Assembly (NCBI GenBank): GCA_023053685.1
Contig: JALIGW010000313.1
Span: 17,707 to 81,706, forward strand
Reading direction: 5' to 3'
Length of the DNA stretch: 64,000 nucleotides
From: Diadophis punctatus similis
Taxonomy: Eukaryota; Chordata; Lepidosauria; Squamata; Dipsadidae
Part shown: positions 54,135-64,000 of the stretch, in pieces
How positions within the stretch are numbered: the first letter of the stretch is position 1
Layout of the letters: every line of letters starts with the position of its first letter
The notes under the pieces: generated by a model
The model's input: only the letters and a program-made list of their open reading frames with translations
The model's database searches: none
What the model was told of the DNA's origin: nothing
Translations under genes and position numbers: made by a program

Positions 54135-55289
54135 CATAAGTCTTAAGGGCTGTTGCTATTATTATCTGAAATTTCTCATCCCGGCTTCCAGAGCCTAAAG
54201 TATCCTTGCCTTTGAAATTGGATCTAGTGTATTAAAAGGTTTTTATTTAACCTTTCCTTCCCTCTCCAAAGGGCTGCATTAGCCTACCCAAGCAGGTGGA
54301 AAATTGAATAGGGTCATTTCTATCCTTTCTATCTAGCCCGATGACTCAGGAACCCCTTAAAGACAATTTTCTGGGCTTAGATTTCCCTTTGCAAAGCCCT
54401 GGGTGGCCAAAGACAACACGGAAGTTATAATTGGAAAAAAAAAAGGTAGCTAGCTTTGAGATGAAAGTGGTTCCTTCAGCCGAATGGTTTTGCATAAAGG
54501 CATCCCTCGGAGACGATTTGCATAATGTTCTTTTTTTTTTAAACGTCTTCAGGAGAAGGAGAAGGGGTGGGTGGAAGAAGAAGAAGAAGATTTGGGAATC
54601 CCATAATGCAAATCACTCTCCCCGGCTTTTTGTAATCGGTCGCTGCTTAAGAGAAGCATGCGAAAGGAACGTGCCACGCGTTTTTCCCCAGCTCAGCCAC
54701 AACGCCTTTGCAGATGGAATTGCTTAACAATATTCCGATCTGGTGGAGCACGACGTTGAAACATATCGAAACAAGACCCCAAGCCACTTTCTGCAATTCA
54801 ATCTTGTTTTTATTGCTGCGATAGAGATGCAAAGCGTACGAGCAAGGCGCGCTTCCTGCCTGCCCGTCCCCTTGACTAAATTTTCCAGAAGGTTTTGTTT
54901 ATTGGTTGGTTGGTTTGGTTTGGTTTGGTTTTCTCATTCTGGGTCTATCAAGAATCCCATTAAGGGTTTTTTTTTTGTGTGTGTGTGTGTGTGTTTGAAG
55001 GTGATCAGGGCTTCAGTTGCGATTCGGAAGGAAGCACCCTAAATTGGAGATTTAAAAGCTGTGTGATACTAGACGACATCCTAATTCTGTCTTTAAAGAG
55101 ACTCCGGACACTTTCTCTTGATCTAGAATGAAATAGCGAGGAAACAGATCAATATTTACCCAGGAAATTTAGCACACTTTTTTTAAAAAAACAACCTGTT
55201 ACAATGTTTTCTAGTTTAACCATGTTAAATCCTAATTAGCATAATTCTGCTCCAGCTGTGCTGTCGTCAAGGGAAGCTCCAGGTGTTTA
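54135..55289. other. Low-repeat stretch; candidate regulatory island (54450-54870)
   Basis: Contains octamer-like motifs TTTTGCAT (54488), ATTTGCAT (54516) and ATGCAAAT (54606). A GT run lies at 54976-54993. No exon recognised. Confidence 0.4.
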
Positions 55290-55395
55290 TTGACTGGATT
55301 TTTATCCCATCCTTATTATTGTTTTATATGACTCAAGGTGGAGAACATACCTAGTGTTCCTTCCTTCTCCTATTTTATCAACAACTCTGGGAGGT

Positions 55396-55725
55396 TGTCA
55401 CATAGTGAATATTGTCAGTTGTATGTCTATGCAGGGTGATGCACCCCTATCCTAATATTATGGTACATTCCAATACAAGCAGGACACGTGATGTGATCTT
55501 CTGCGCATGTGTGCATTCCTGATTCTCCATTATTTCTTCTTCTGCCTTTGACTCTGACCGGGAATGGTCACGATTTATTAGCAAGATGTAACTATTCAGA
55601 ATTTATTGTTTTTGTACCGAAATAAATATTTTCTATTAGACTTTTAAACTCGGCTTTATTTCTAAATGTCTGAATTCCAAGAAAAGATCCACATCGCCTC
55701 TATGAGATTTATTCTCACCTTAACA
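55396..55725 (+). mobile_element. Solo LTR with 5-bp TSD
   Basis: Starts TGTCACATAG and ends CACCTTAACA, flanked by gaggt on both sides (55391-55395 and 55726-55730). AATAAA is at 55621. Length 330 bp. A partial relative lies at 45451-45558. No internal genes remain. Confidence 0.87.
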
Positions 55726-55754
55726 GAGGTGAGTTAGGCTGAGAGAGGGGAACT

Positions 55755-56105
55755 GTCCCAAAGTCACTCAGCTGACATTCGGGTCTAAGGCAGACTAGAA
55801 CTCCCAGTCTCCTAATGATTCGCCCAAAGCCATCCAACTGGTTTTCATATATAAGGTGGTATTAGATCTCCCAATCTGCAGGTGAACAGCCCTAGGTCAC
55901 CCAGCTGCCTTTCATGCCTAAGGCAGGACTGGAATTCATAGTATCTTGGTGATTGGCCTCAGATCACCCAGATATCTAAGGTGGGACTAGAACTCACAAT
56001 CTACTGGAAATTGGCTGAAAGTCATCCTGATATCTTTCACGCCAAAGATGGAAGTGGAACTCACATTTTTCTGGTTCCTAGACCAGCACCTTAATCACTA
56101 GACCA
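55755..56105. repeat. Degenerate tandem repeat of about 67 bp, five units
   Basis: Units such as 'gtcacccagctgcctttcat...' with 'aaggcaggactggaattca' recur from 'gtcactcagctgacattcgg' (about 55775) onward. They are diverged from one another, so the expansion is not recent. Confidence 0.7.
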
Positions 56106-56144
56106 AACTGGGAAACTATTGAGCATTGTGTGGGAAACAAAGAA

Positions 56145-56312
56145 GAAGGGAGAGGAGAAGGGAGAGGAGGAGAGGAAAAGGGAGGAGAGGGAAGGAGAGA
56201 GGGGAGAGGAGAAGGAGAGCGGGAAGGGAAGGGAAGGAGAAGGAAAGAGGGAAGGAGAGGGAAGTGGAGGGGAGGGGAGAAGGGAAGGGAGGGAAGGAGA
56301 AGGAAGATGGAA
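56145..56312. repeat. Polypurine GGAGA/GGGAA tract
   Basis: Only A and G with very few exceptions. Frames here are low-complexity. Confidence 0.93.
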
Positions 56313-56377
56313 AGAGATGGACTGTCGTAAAATTGGGTGAAATATGGTGTATATGAGAAAGGAAAACAGACGGGTTA

Positions 56378-56414
56378 TTCATTCATTCATTCATTCATTC
56401 ATTCATTCATTCAT

Positions 56415-56449
<35 letters not shown>

Positions 56450-56453
56450 TTTG
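56378..56453. repeat. (ATTC)n then (ATTT)n microsatellite
   Basis: About nine ATTC and about ten ATTT units. Confidence 0.97.
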
Positions 56454-56604
56454 ATGGTTATATAATCAACACCATAATGGAAGACAATATATGTTATAAT
56501 ATGGATGTTACTGCATATTTATTAATATATACTATATATGACTATAATGACGATGACGATGATGTTTGTATGTTTGCATGTTAACATCTTGGACACGTAG
56601 AGAG

Positions 56605-57108
56605 CAGGGGCGGGTTCCTAATTTTTTTACTACCACTCTGTGGGTGTGGCTTATTTTGTGGGTGTGGCTTGCCAGCCATGTGACCAGGTAGGCATGGCTT
56701 CTCAGACTGCTGAAGGGAGGGGAACTGAGATAGGTCCTGCCGCCCATTCCCCCTTCCCTCAGCAGCTCTAGAAGCCTCAAACGTGCAAAAATGCCTAGGA
56801 TCATCACCGCGCGTTCGTGGCTTCTCAGACTGCTGAAGGGAGGGGAATAGAGATAGCTCCTGCCGCCCATTCTTTCAACATCTCACGCGCTCCCTCAGCC
56901 ATCCTCCCCTGCTTGGACTCACTGTGAGGTAGGAAGGCAGCGCATGAGCAGTGCCGGAAACTCGGCTTCTGGGCATGCGCATAAGAATTTTTTAAAAAAA
57001 AATGGCGGCACCCAGGCACCGGCAACCGACCGCACCGGTACTGTGACATCACCAGCGGGCCGCTACCGGTGCTATAGAGTGGACCGCACTGGTAGGAACC
57101 CACCACTG
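56605..57108 (+). mobile_element. hAT-like element (GGGCGGGTTCC family) with perfect 8-bp TSD
   Basis: CAGGGGCGGGTTCCTAATTT to GGTAGGAACCCACCACTG, flanked by gtagagag on both sides (56597-56604 and 57109-57116). Interior as in 4433 and 21858. This copy fixes the boundaries for the family. Confidence 0.93.
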
Positions 57109-57116
57109 GTAGAGAG

Positions 57117-58202
57117 CACACTGCTCAACATAGAAAGGAAATGTATGATATAAAACAATAAAAAAAAATATTTAAACACTTTGGAAATAAGATAACTGAG
57201 TCCAGGATTGATCATCCCATGAGAAGATATCTGATGGAAGGGATACAAAGTCCTCGGTGTTGACCAATCCAGCTAGGACATTACTTTCTGACTTTTGACC
57301 AAGTTCTCAACTTGCTTTCCTCTTTTAATTTGAAACGTTGTGTTCATACCAACTAACGTTTATCACTCAGTGACTCCTTGCACGCTCCAATCAACCACCA
57401 GAGATTAGTCATCCTTGAAAGAAGGTTCGCATCCGTTCTTATCACCTCCACCTTGATACTTTTCCACCGATTTCTGTGTGATGGACTGCTGGGGTCAATT
57501 GAATGTGTGATGTACCTTTGTGGTTTTCCAACCTCAGATGTTTAGGAATGGAGATGTGAGATCTGATTTTCAAAAGAGGGCCGCCCCTTCAAAGTAATGC
57601 TCAGGCAGATCCGATATTGCATTTTTATTTATTAAAATATTGATTTATACCACAGAATCTCACCCATCGTTCCCAAGACAGCCTACAGCAAAATTAAAAC
57701 CAACGGCAAGGTAATAAACAAAGAGAAAAACACAATCTCAAATCAATTGAAATTGGAGGGAGGAGGGATGAAATAGATTAAATTTAAAACAACAAAATAA
57801 AACTCCAATGAAGCAGCAGAATCCACTCTAATTGCATTAAATTCCCAAGAAAAATCATGCTGCCTTCAAATAATGCCCGGAAAACTATCAACAAATAAAA
57901 ATAAAGATGCTTGCGTTGAGCTTGACTCCTGGGTCAAGAAGGATGCAAACACACCATTTTCTTCAGCTTTCACATTCTCTTCTTTAGCCTGAAAAACTCC
58001 TGTCTAAGTACGTACTAACTAGGCCTTACTCCACCTTAGCTTCCGAACCCAAAGTTATCTCCCTTTTCCAGCTGCTGAGGTGAAGATTGCCAAACAAGTT
58101 GCCATGTAAAGGAACCAAAGGGAAGGGGTTATAGAGGTGAAGGGCCACAATCCTCATAGGCAGAACCAGGAGGAGGTATGGGAAGGATCAAGGTCCACAT
58201 TT
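57117..58202. other. Mostly unique; possible LINE 3' end near 57610-57900
   Basis: 57610-57720 ('tttatttattaaaatattg', 'gacagcctacagcaaaatta') has the look of a minus-strand LINE 3' end but no coding match. Otherwise nothing recognised. Confidence 0.35.
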
Positions 58203-58341
58203 AAGTGACAGCAAACTTCCTTCCTTCCTTCCCCTCCCCTTCCTTTTCCTTTTCCTTCATCCCTTCATCCTCCCCTCTCCTTCTTTGCCTTCATCCCTTT
58301 CTCTTTCTTTCTTTCTTTCTTTCTTTTTTTCTTTTTTTTTT

Positions 58342-58372
<31 letters not shown>

Positions 58373-58819
58373 CTTTCTCTTTCTTTCTCTTTCTTTTTTC
58401 TTCCTTCCTTCCTTCTTTCCCCTCCCATTCTTTTTCCATGTCCTTCCTTCCTTCCTTCCTTCCTTCCTTCCTTCCTTCCTTCCTTCCTTCCTTCCTTCCT
58501 TCCTTCCTTCCTTTCCCCTTCCTTTCCCCTTTCCTTCATCCCTTCCTTCATCCTCCCCTCCCCTTCTTTTCCTTCATCCCTTTCTCTTTCTTTCTCTTTC
58601 TTTCTCTTTCTTTCTCTTTCTTTCACTTTTTCTTTCTTCCTTCCTTCTTTCCCCCTCCCATTCCTTTTCCATGTCCTTCCTTCCTTCCTTCCCCTTTTCT
58701 TTTTCTTTCCTTCTTTCCTTCTTTCCTTCCTTCCTTGCTTGCTTGCTTCCTTCCCCTTTTCTTTTTCTTTCCTCCTTTCCTCCTTTCCTTCCTTATTTCC
58801 TTGCTTCCTTGCTTCCTTC

Positions 58820-58862
<43 letters not shown>

Positions 58863-59027
58863 CCTTCCTTCCTTCCTTCCTTCCTTCCTTCCTTCCTTCC
58901 CCTTTTCTTTTTCTTTCCTTCTTTCCTTCTTTCCTTCTTTCCTTCCTTCCTTCCTTCCTTCCTTCCTTCCTTCCTTCCTTCCTTCCTTCCTTCCTTCAGA
59001 CCTACCTACCTACCTACCTACCTACCT
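58203..59027. repeat. Compound polypyrimidine array (TTCC, CTTT, TTGC, ACCT)
   Basis: Blocks of CTTT, TTCC, CCTTTT and TTGC (58801-58862), ending with about seven ACCT units. Two similar sub-blocks ('ttcatcctcccctcccc' to 'tttccatgtcc') occur at about 58257-58444 and 58535-58677, suggesting internal duplication. Confidence 0.96.
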
Positions 59028-60239
59028 GAAATGAAAAGTAGAACAAATGCAGCAGAACCATAAAGAGGCTTAGGTGAAAACAACAAATCTTGATACAACC
59101 ACCTCAGAGAGAGCACAATAGTCCTGTCTCAATGGTCGGTAAACAGCATAAGACTGAAATAGGTTGTAGGAAAACCTCTGTTTCCATCATTCTCCTTACA
59201 CTTCCCAGTCCTGAACGGTAAAGAGGCTTTGCTTGAGTCTTCCTACAATCTTTCAAGCCGAAAGGAAAGCCAAACAATAGCTTAGATGGCAAGGCCATTA
59301 ACACCTCTGGAATTACATCCAGAAGAAGAGGCTGTAGCCAAGCAACCTCTTCCAGGACCTCTAGTTGGGAAATTCACTCCTGCAATCTTTATTGTAATCT
59401 TCAAATATTTTGCTCTTTATTGCAGGGAATCCAAAACTCGTAACCTTAGATAGTTTTCGTGAGACCATCGTATTCTAGTTCTGGAGTTCCACATGACAAG
59501 AAGAATGAGATAAGCTTAAATAATCTTCCTATGTAAAAGTCAGTGAGGTACATTGTTGCTATGGCAATCCAGCAGGCCGAATACCTGCAGTAGACTGAAT
59601 CTTGCCTCAGTTTGCACCTAGAAGAGCCACCTTGATTCATACCACATCAAGACTTGTTCTTTGACCATTTCAGCTACCCCTGTCCTGCAAGTCAAAACCC
59701 CGTAAATTGTGCCTCGTAGCTACTTTGCACCATTCTTCAGAGGGTTGAATGATACAAAAGCTCACACTTGAGTGGTTTTAAGTCTAAATGAAAAGGGTTT
59801 TAACTGCCCAGCGTGGAATTGCTGCAATATTGAAAAATGGTTGTTTTAACTCACTCTCACACTGGGCCCTAATTGATTCTTTGAACCCAATTGTGATTTC
59901 ACTATAACCCAGTCAAAAATAATAATAATCTACTAGCGCTAACTTAACATGGGGAACGCTGACGTTGCATTTAGTTTGTGAATGAGATTAATTTCCGTTT
60001 CCCGATTAGGTCCTGAGTTTAAACATAACTCTGGATGGGGTTGACTAGGGAGAAGAAAGGAGGTTAGAGGGTTGTAAATGTACTGAGAATAAGGGCAGGG
60101 GTCTACTCAGGAGTAGGGAAAGCTCCCTCTTTTTTCCAGAGTAGAAGTTTAGCTGTCGGTTGATGAGTTCAAAAATCATAAAGGATGTTTGAAGGGCTTC
60201 ACAGCTACCTTGGACTTTAAGTTATCCGCCCCTAGTCTA
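59028..60239. other. Unique stretch, no recognised gene
   Basis: No repeat or exon recognised. Confidence 0.4.
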
Positions 60240-60850
60240 TCTAGCCCCTAGTCTAGACCAATCCTTGAATACAGCTCATCTGTCTGGAACCCACACCGCT
60301 TATCGGACATAAATACATTAGAAAGTGTCCAGAGATACTTTACAAGAAGAGTCCTCCACTCCTCTACTCGCAACAGAATACCTTACGCAACCAGACTTGA
60401 AATCCTGGGCTTAGAAAGCTTAGAACTACGTCGCCTTAGGCACGACCTAAGCATAGCTCATAAAATTATCTGCTACAATGTCCTTCCTGTCAACGACTAC
60501 TTCAGCTTCAACCACAACAATACACGAGGACACAACAGATACAAACTCAAAGTGAACCGCTCCAAACTTGACTGTAGAAAATACGACTTTAGCAACAGAG
60601 TGGTTAATGCCTGGAACTCACTACCTGACATTGTGGTTTCGTCACCAAACCCCCAAAACTTTACCTCAGACTGTCCACTGTTGGCCTCACCCGATTCCTA
60701 AGAGGTCAATAAGGGGCGTGCATAAGTGCACCAGCGTGCCTACCGTCCCTGTCCTAATGTTCCCTCTTTTCAGTACCCATCTTTTCAGTACCCAGTACCC
60801 TATGTATATTGCCAATACGTATTTGACAAAATAAATAAATAATAAAAAAA
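60240..60850 (+). mobile_element. LINE 3' end of the 2650 family
   Basis: Encodes LEYSSSVWNPHRLSDINTLE, VQRYFTRRVLHSSTRNRI, LELRRLRHDLSIAHKIICYN and VVNAWNSLPDIVVSSPNPQ. A small deletion near 60663 shifts the frame just before the terminus. The 3' UTR ends 'tttgacaaaataaataaat'. Confidence 0.92.
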
Positions 60851-61442
60851 ATAGATCATCCTTCCACGCATGGTGTTCGGCTTCTCACCACAAAGGACGC
60901 CTCAATATCATTGCTTAAAAAAAAAGAAAAAGAAAAAAATATATTAAATCTCTCAGTGCTTTTATGCCCAGAGGCTATCAATGCTTTGCTAAGCTCAATT
61001 GTCACTAATATTGCCAAAAAAAAAAAGGAAATAAAAGCCTTAATGCTGCTACGCCTTCTACCCAGAACCAAACTTGTTAAGCCCCAAAGCTACTCTGGGG
61101 ATTGAGAAGGAGAACGGAATTGAATGTGTTACTGACGGCGCCAATGGGTTCTGTTTCTTTGCTCCTCTTCTACATGCATGCATGCCTCAGTGCAAATACG
61201 ATTTTATTGAAGGTGGGTTTCCCCCACCCCACTTATTGGCATGCCTTCGAGTCAGTGTTGACTCTTGGCGAGTTCCTGGACAAACCCCTGCAGTTTTTGT
61301 GGTACAATTTCTGGATTCCGATGGCCTCTAAATAATCGCTCCATCCTTGTCACCTGTAGCCAGCTTCTAGTTCAAGGAATGATATGAAAACGTTCTTAAA
61401 GTATCTGAAATGATGTCAGGCAGGACAAGGGCATCATCCTTT
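60851..61442. other. Mostly unique; possible RTE-type fragment at 61225-61300
   Basis: 'gcatgccttcgagtcagtgt' and 'tgactcttggcgagttcctg' resemble an RTE/Bov-B-like repeat from memory. No exon recognised. Confidence 0.35.
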
Positions 61443-62045
61443 GTTTTTATTTTATTTTATTTATTTTATTTGTCAAGTACATGTTGGTAATATACATAGA
61501 TAAAACATTGTTTATATACATAAGATGGGTACTGATAAGCGGGAACATTAGGACAGGGACGGTAGGCACGCTGGTGCACTTATGCACGCCCCTTACTGAC
61601 CTCTTAGGAATCGGGTGAGGTCAACAGTGGACAGTCTAAGGGTAAAGTTTTGGGGGTTTGGTGATGAAATCACAGAGTCAGGCAGTGAGTTCCAGGCATT
61701 TAGCACTCTGTTGCTAAAGTCGTATTTTCTACAGTCAAGTTTGGAGCGGTTCACTTTGAGTTTGTATCTGTTTGTATCTTGACTTTTCAGCTTGTATTTA
61801 ATGTTCTGATTTTTTTTGCCAATGTGTAGGACAGAGCATTTGTTGGTTGAGATTTGGAGTTGCCAGATGTTTGACCATTCTGACACAAAGTCAAGGTCTT
61901 TTTGGAGGATAGCAGTGTTGTCGGTGGTGTTGAAGAGTTTTACATCATCGGCGAAGAGAATGCAGTCGCTTGTAATGTGATCGCAAAGGTCATTTATATA
62001 GAGTATGAAGAGTGTGGGTCCTAGTACGCTGCCTTTATCCTGGAA
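61443..62045 (-). mobile_element. LINE with RT core fused to its C-terminus by internal deletion
   Basis: The minus strand encodes GSVLGPTLFILYINDL and ILFADDVKLF, which includes the catalytic FADD box of the reverse transcriptase, then SEWSNIWQLQISTNKCSV. It jumps to YKLKVNRSKLDCRKYDFSNR and the terminal LTRFLRGQ. The thumb/connection region is missing. 3' UTR and tail are at 61443-61590. Confidence 0.9.
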
Positions 62046-62096
62046 GTAGGGTGAGGAACAACAGATTTAAGGTGCAGGGAGACAGATTCCAATTGA

Positions 62097-62166
62097 ATGA
62101 GACAGAGAGAGACAGAGAGAGACAGAAAGAGACACAGAAACAGAGAGAGAGAGAAAGAGGGAGGGG

Positions 62167-62202
<36 letters not shown>

Positions 62203-62237
62203 AAGAGGGAGGAGGAGAGAGAGACAGAGAGAGACAG

Positions 62238-62282
<45 letters not shown>
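62097..62282. repeat. (GA)n-rich compound microsatellite
   Basis: GAGA, GAGACA and GGGA blocks with one (CA)n stretch at about 62238-62252. Confidence 0.96.
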
Positions 62283-62284
<2 letters not shown>

Positions 62285-62357
62285 AATTAAAATTGTTTCT
62301 TATGGAAGTCATTCTCACATCTAATGTGGCTTTACTTTTGTCCTACCACGTTCTTCC

Positions 62358-62445
62358 TAGGTAACATAATAACAGACCTGGAAGGGACCTCGGAGGTCTT
62401 GTAGTCTTCCTGTCCAACTCCTTGCTCAAGAAGGAGACCCTATAC
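62358..62445 (-). mobile_element. CR1 LINE 3' end, short
   Basis: 'ctggaagggacctcggaggt' and 'ctccttgctcaagaaggaga' are the terminal CR1 region. It abuts the MITE at 62446. Confidence 0.75.
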
Positions 62446-62822
62446 AGGTACCTCAGCTTACGAGCCCAAAATTTAGGTTGCTCAGTGAGAAATTTGTGAA
62501 GTGCGCTTTGCCCCATTTTATGACTCTTCTTGCCATATTTGTTAAGCGAGTCGCCACAGTTGTTAAATTAGTAAGATGGTTGTTCAGTGACTTTGCTTGT
62601 CAGAAGGGTCGCAAAATGGGAATCATGTGACCCCTCCCCCCGGGGACACTGTAATCGTCATAAATATGAGTCAGTTGCCAGGTGTCTGAATTTTGATCAC
62701 GTGATCCTGGGAATGCTGCCACCGTCGTAAGTGTGAAAAATGGTCATAAGTCACTTCTTTCAGTGCCGTTGCAAATTTGGAATTGTCACTAAGCATAGTG
62801 TTGGAAGTTGGGGAGTACCTGT
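62446..62822 (+). mobile_element. 'tagtcctcgactta' MITE, near full length
   Basis: 'caggtacctcagcttacgag' to 'ggaagttggggagtacctg'. Interior 'cataaatatgagtcagttgc' and 'tgaattttgatcacgtgatc'. Confidence 0.85.
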
Positions 62823-63219
62823 GCCTATATACTTTCAGACTTGCAGGAGTCCATTGCTGCAATCTTGCAATAATGGCATTTTTCCTGTTTTTGTTATTGC
62901 TTTCCTGTCTGGAATATGTTGAAGGACTGATGGATAGGATTGTGTGACCCCTCTAAAGCCAACTACATTCTCCTTGGTAGATCTATTTGCCCAGGGAGAC
63001 AGACAGACCCAGGCAGGATGCAAAACTGGCTTTTTTCCCAGGCAAGGTAATGCCATCCAAGGATGGTACAGGGCATGTTTCACAGATCATATAATTTATA
63101 GACAGAGAGGCTCCATTAGGACCAACGTACGAATCCCCTTGCAAATATAAGACAGAAAGCACCAATATTAAAACTCGTTGTATACTCAGTCATAGCCAAG
63201 CTTTTAAAGTGCAGCACAT
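62823..63219. other. Unique stretch, no recognised gene
   Basis: No repeat or exon recognised. Confidence 0.4.
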
Positions 63220-63735
63220 TAAAAGCAATTGGAGGAGGAGGAGAGTTAGAAAGAGGAGGAGGAGGAAAAGAAGAGGAAGGGAGGAGGAGGAGAAGGAGAA
63301 TTAGAAGGAGAAGAAGAGGAAGAAGGGAGGAGGAGAATTAGAAGGAGCAGAAGAAGAAGAAGGGAAGAGGAGGAGAATTAGAAGAAGGATGAGGAAAAGA
63401 AGAAGAGGAAGGGAGGAGGAGGAGAATTAGAAGCAGGAGAAGAGGAGGAAGGGAGGAGGAGGAGGAGAAGGAGGAGGAGAATTAGGAGGAGGAGAGAAGG
63501 AGGAGGTGGTGGAGGAGGAGAATTAGGAGGAGGAGGAGGAGGAGGAGAGAAGGAGGAGAAGAGGAGAAGGAGGAGAAGGATGAGGAGGAAAAGAAGAAGA
63601 AGAGGAAGGGAGGAGGAGGAGGAGGAGGAGGAAAAGAAGAAGAGGAGGAGGAGGAAAAGAAGAGGAAGGGAGGAGGAGGAGGAGGAGGAGGAGGAGGAGG
63701 AGGAGGAGGAGGAGGAGGAGGAGGAGGAAAGAGGC
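63220..63735. repeat. Polypurine (GGA)n/(GAA)n tract
   Basis: GGA and GAA trinucleotides with periodic 'gagaattag' breaks, ending in about 20 perfect GGA units. Overlapping frames are Glu/Arg or Ser/Pro strings and not proteins. Confidence 0.96.
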
Positions 63736-64000
63736 AGAGAGAGGGCACCAATCCAGGTGCCAGTCTGACACAACCTGACGTGATTGCAAAGACGAAACTC
63801 CAAGCTTCCATTTTTTCTCGGGGCCTAGTTTTCTCTTGGATTTGAGAAGCAAGAAAAAAGGAAAGTGGTTTCCCTGAAGACCAATAGTAACAGCCTGCCA
63901 TGCCTGCATTTGAAATAGGTTTAAATTGCTGTTGGACAAGGTTTATAAGAGTTCACAGTGCCGTCTGCTAATAAGATCCATGCAAATGCTGGCTTGTCGT
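63736..64000. other. No recognised feature
   Basis: Short unique sequence to the window edge. Confidence 0.4.

Larger units (their letters stand above)
55290..56110 (-). mobile_element. MIR-like tRNA-SINE, reverse, split by a solo LTR and internally reiterated
   Basis: Tail part 55290-55395 ('ttttatcccatccttattat'), then the LTR, then body from 55726 ('gagttaggctgagagagggg') to a head 'ccttaatcactagaccaaac' near 56107. The segment around the B box is repeated about five times in tandem. Confidence 0.8.

Noticed and set aside
58205..59063. 274-codon frame of FLPS repeats
   Set aside because: They come from the polypyrimidine array; no signal of selection or domain.

Overview
The window looks like non-coding DNA from a squamate reptile, most likely a snake. 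The evidence is the repeat content: CR1- and L2-type LINE 3' ends, a Bov-B LINE 3' end, a Sauria-type SINE, other tRNA-derived SINEs, L1 fragments, many short hAT-like and other inverted-repeat DNA elements, solo LTRs, and very many long microsatellites including AGAAT-type pentanucleotide arrays beside LINE 3' ends. The species assignment is inference. I found no intact protein-coding gene, no tRNA or rRNA gene and no CRISPR array. Almost every long open frame is either a LINE remnant or a frame running through a microsatellite.

Layout. 0-9 kb: pyrimidine/purine tracts, a LINE end with a huge AT/AC array, CR1 pieces, and a triple nest (LTR-like element, hAT element, LINE). 9-15 kb: CR1, fairly unique sequence, and two solo LTRs of one family (12,450 and 14,573). 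16-24 kb: CR1 and inverted-repeat elements, a dimeric SINE, a 146-bp near-perfect palindrome, and a TATC/TGTC array with a 235-bp higher-order period. 25.6-30 kb is the densest nest: back-to-back hAT-like elements, an L1 split by a Tc1/mariner-like element, then a MITE split by a dimeric SINE that is itself split by an L1 end. 31.8 kb: a minus-strand piece resembling exon 1 of EAF1, with a splice donor; it is the only gene-like signal. 33-43 kb: LINE mosaics, Bov-B and SINEs. 44-50 kb: hAT elements, an LTR fragment, a CCTGAA hexamer array and a solo LTR. 51-57 kb: a hAT-like element whose interior has expanded into a 41-bp minisatellite, an inverted MITE pair, and a SINE split by a solo LTR. 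57-64 kb: mostly unique sequence, simple repeats and LINE remnants.

Insertions are dated relatively by nesting and by target-site duplications (TSDs) that I could read directly. 8-bp duplications flank nine hAT-like elements (one with a mismatch), 5-bp duplications flank four solo LTRs, TA flanks the mariner-like element, and 13-14 bp duplications flank two retroposons. Several less repetitive islands could be conserved non-coding elements, but this cannot be shown from one sequence. Family names for repeats are from recognition, not from a search; where unsure I describe the termini only.
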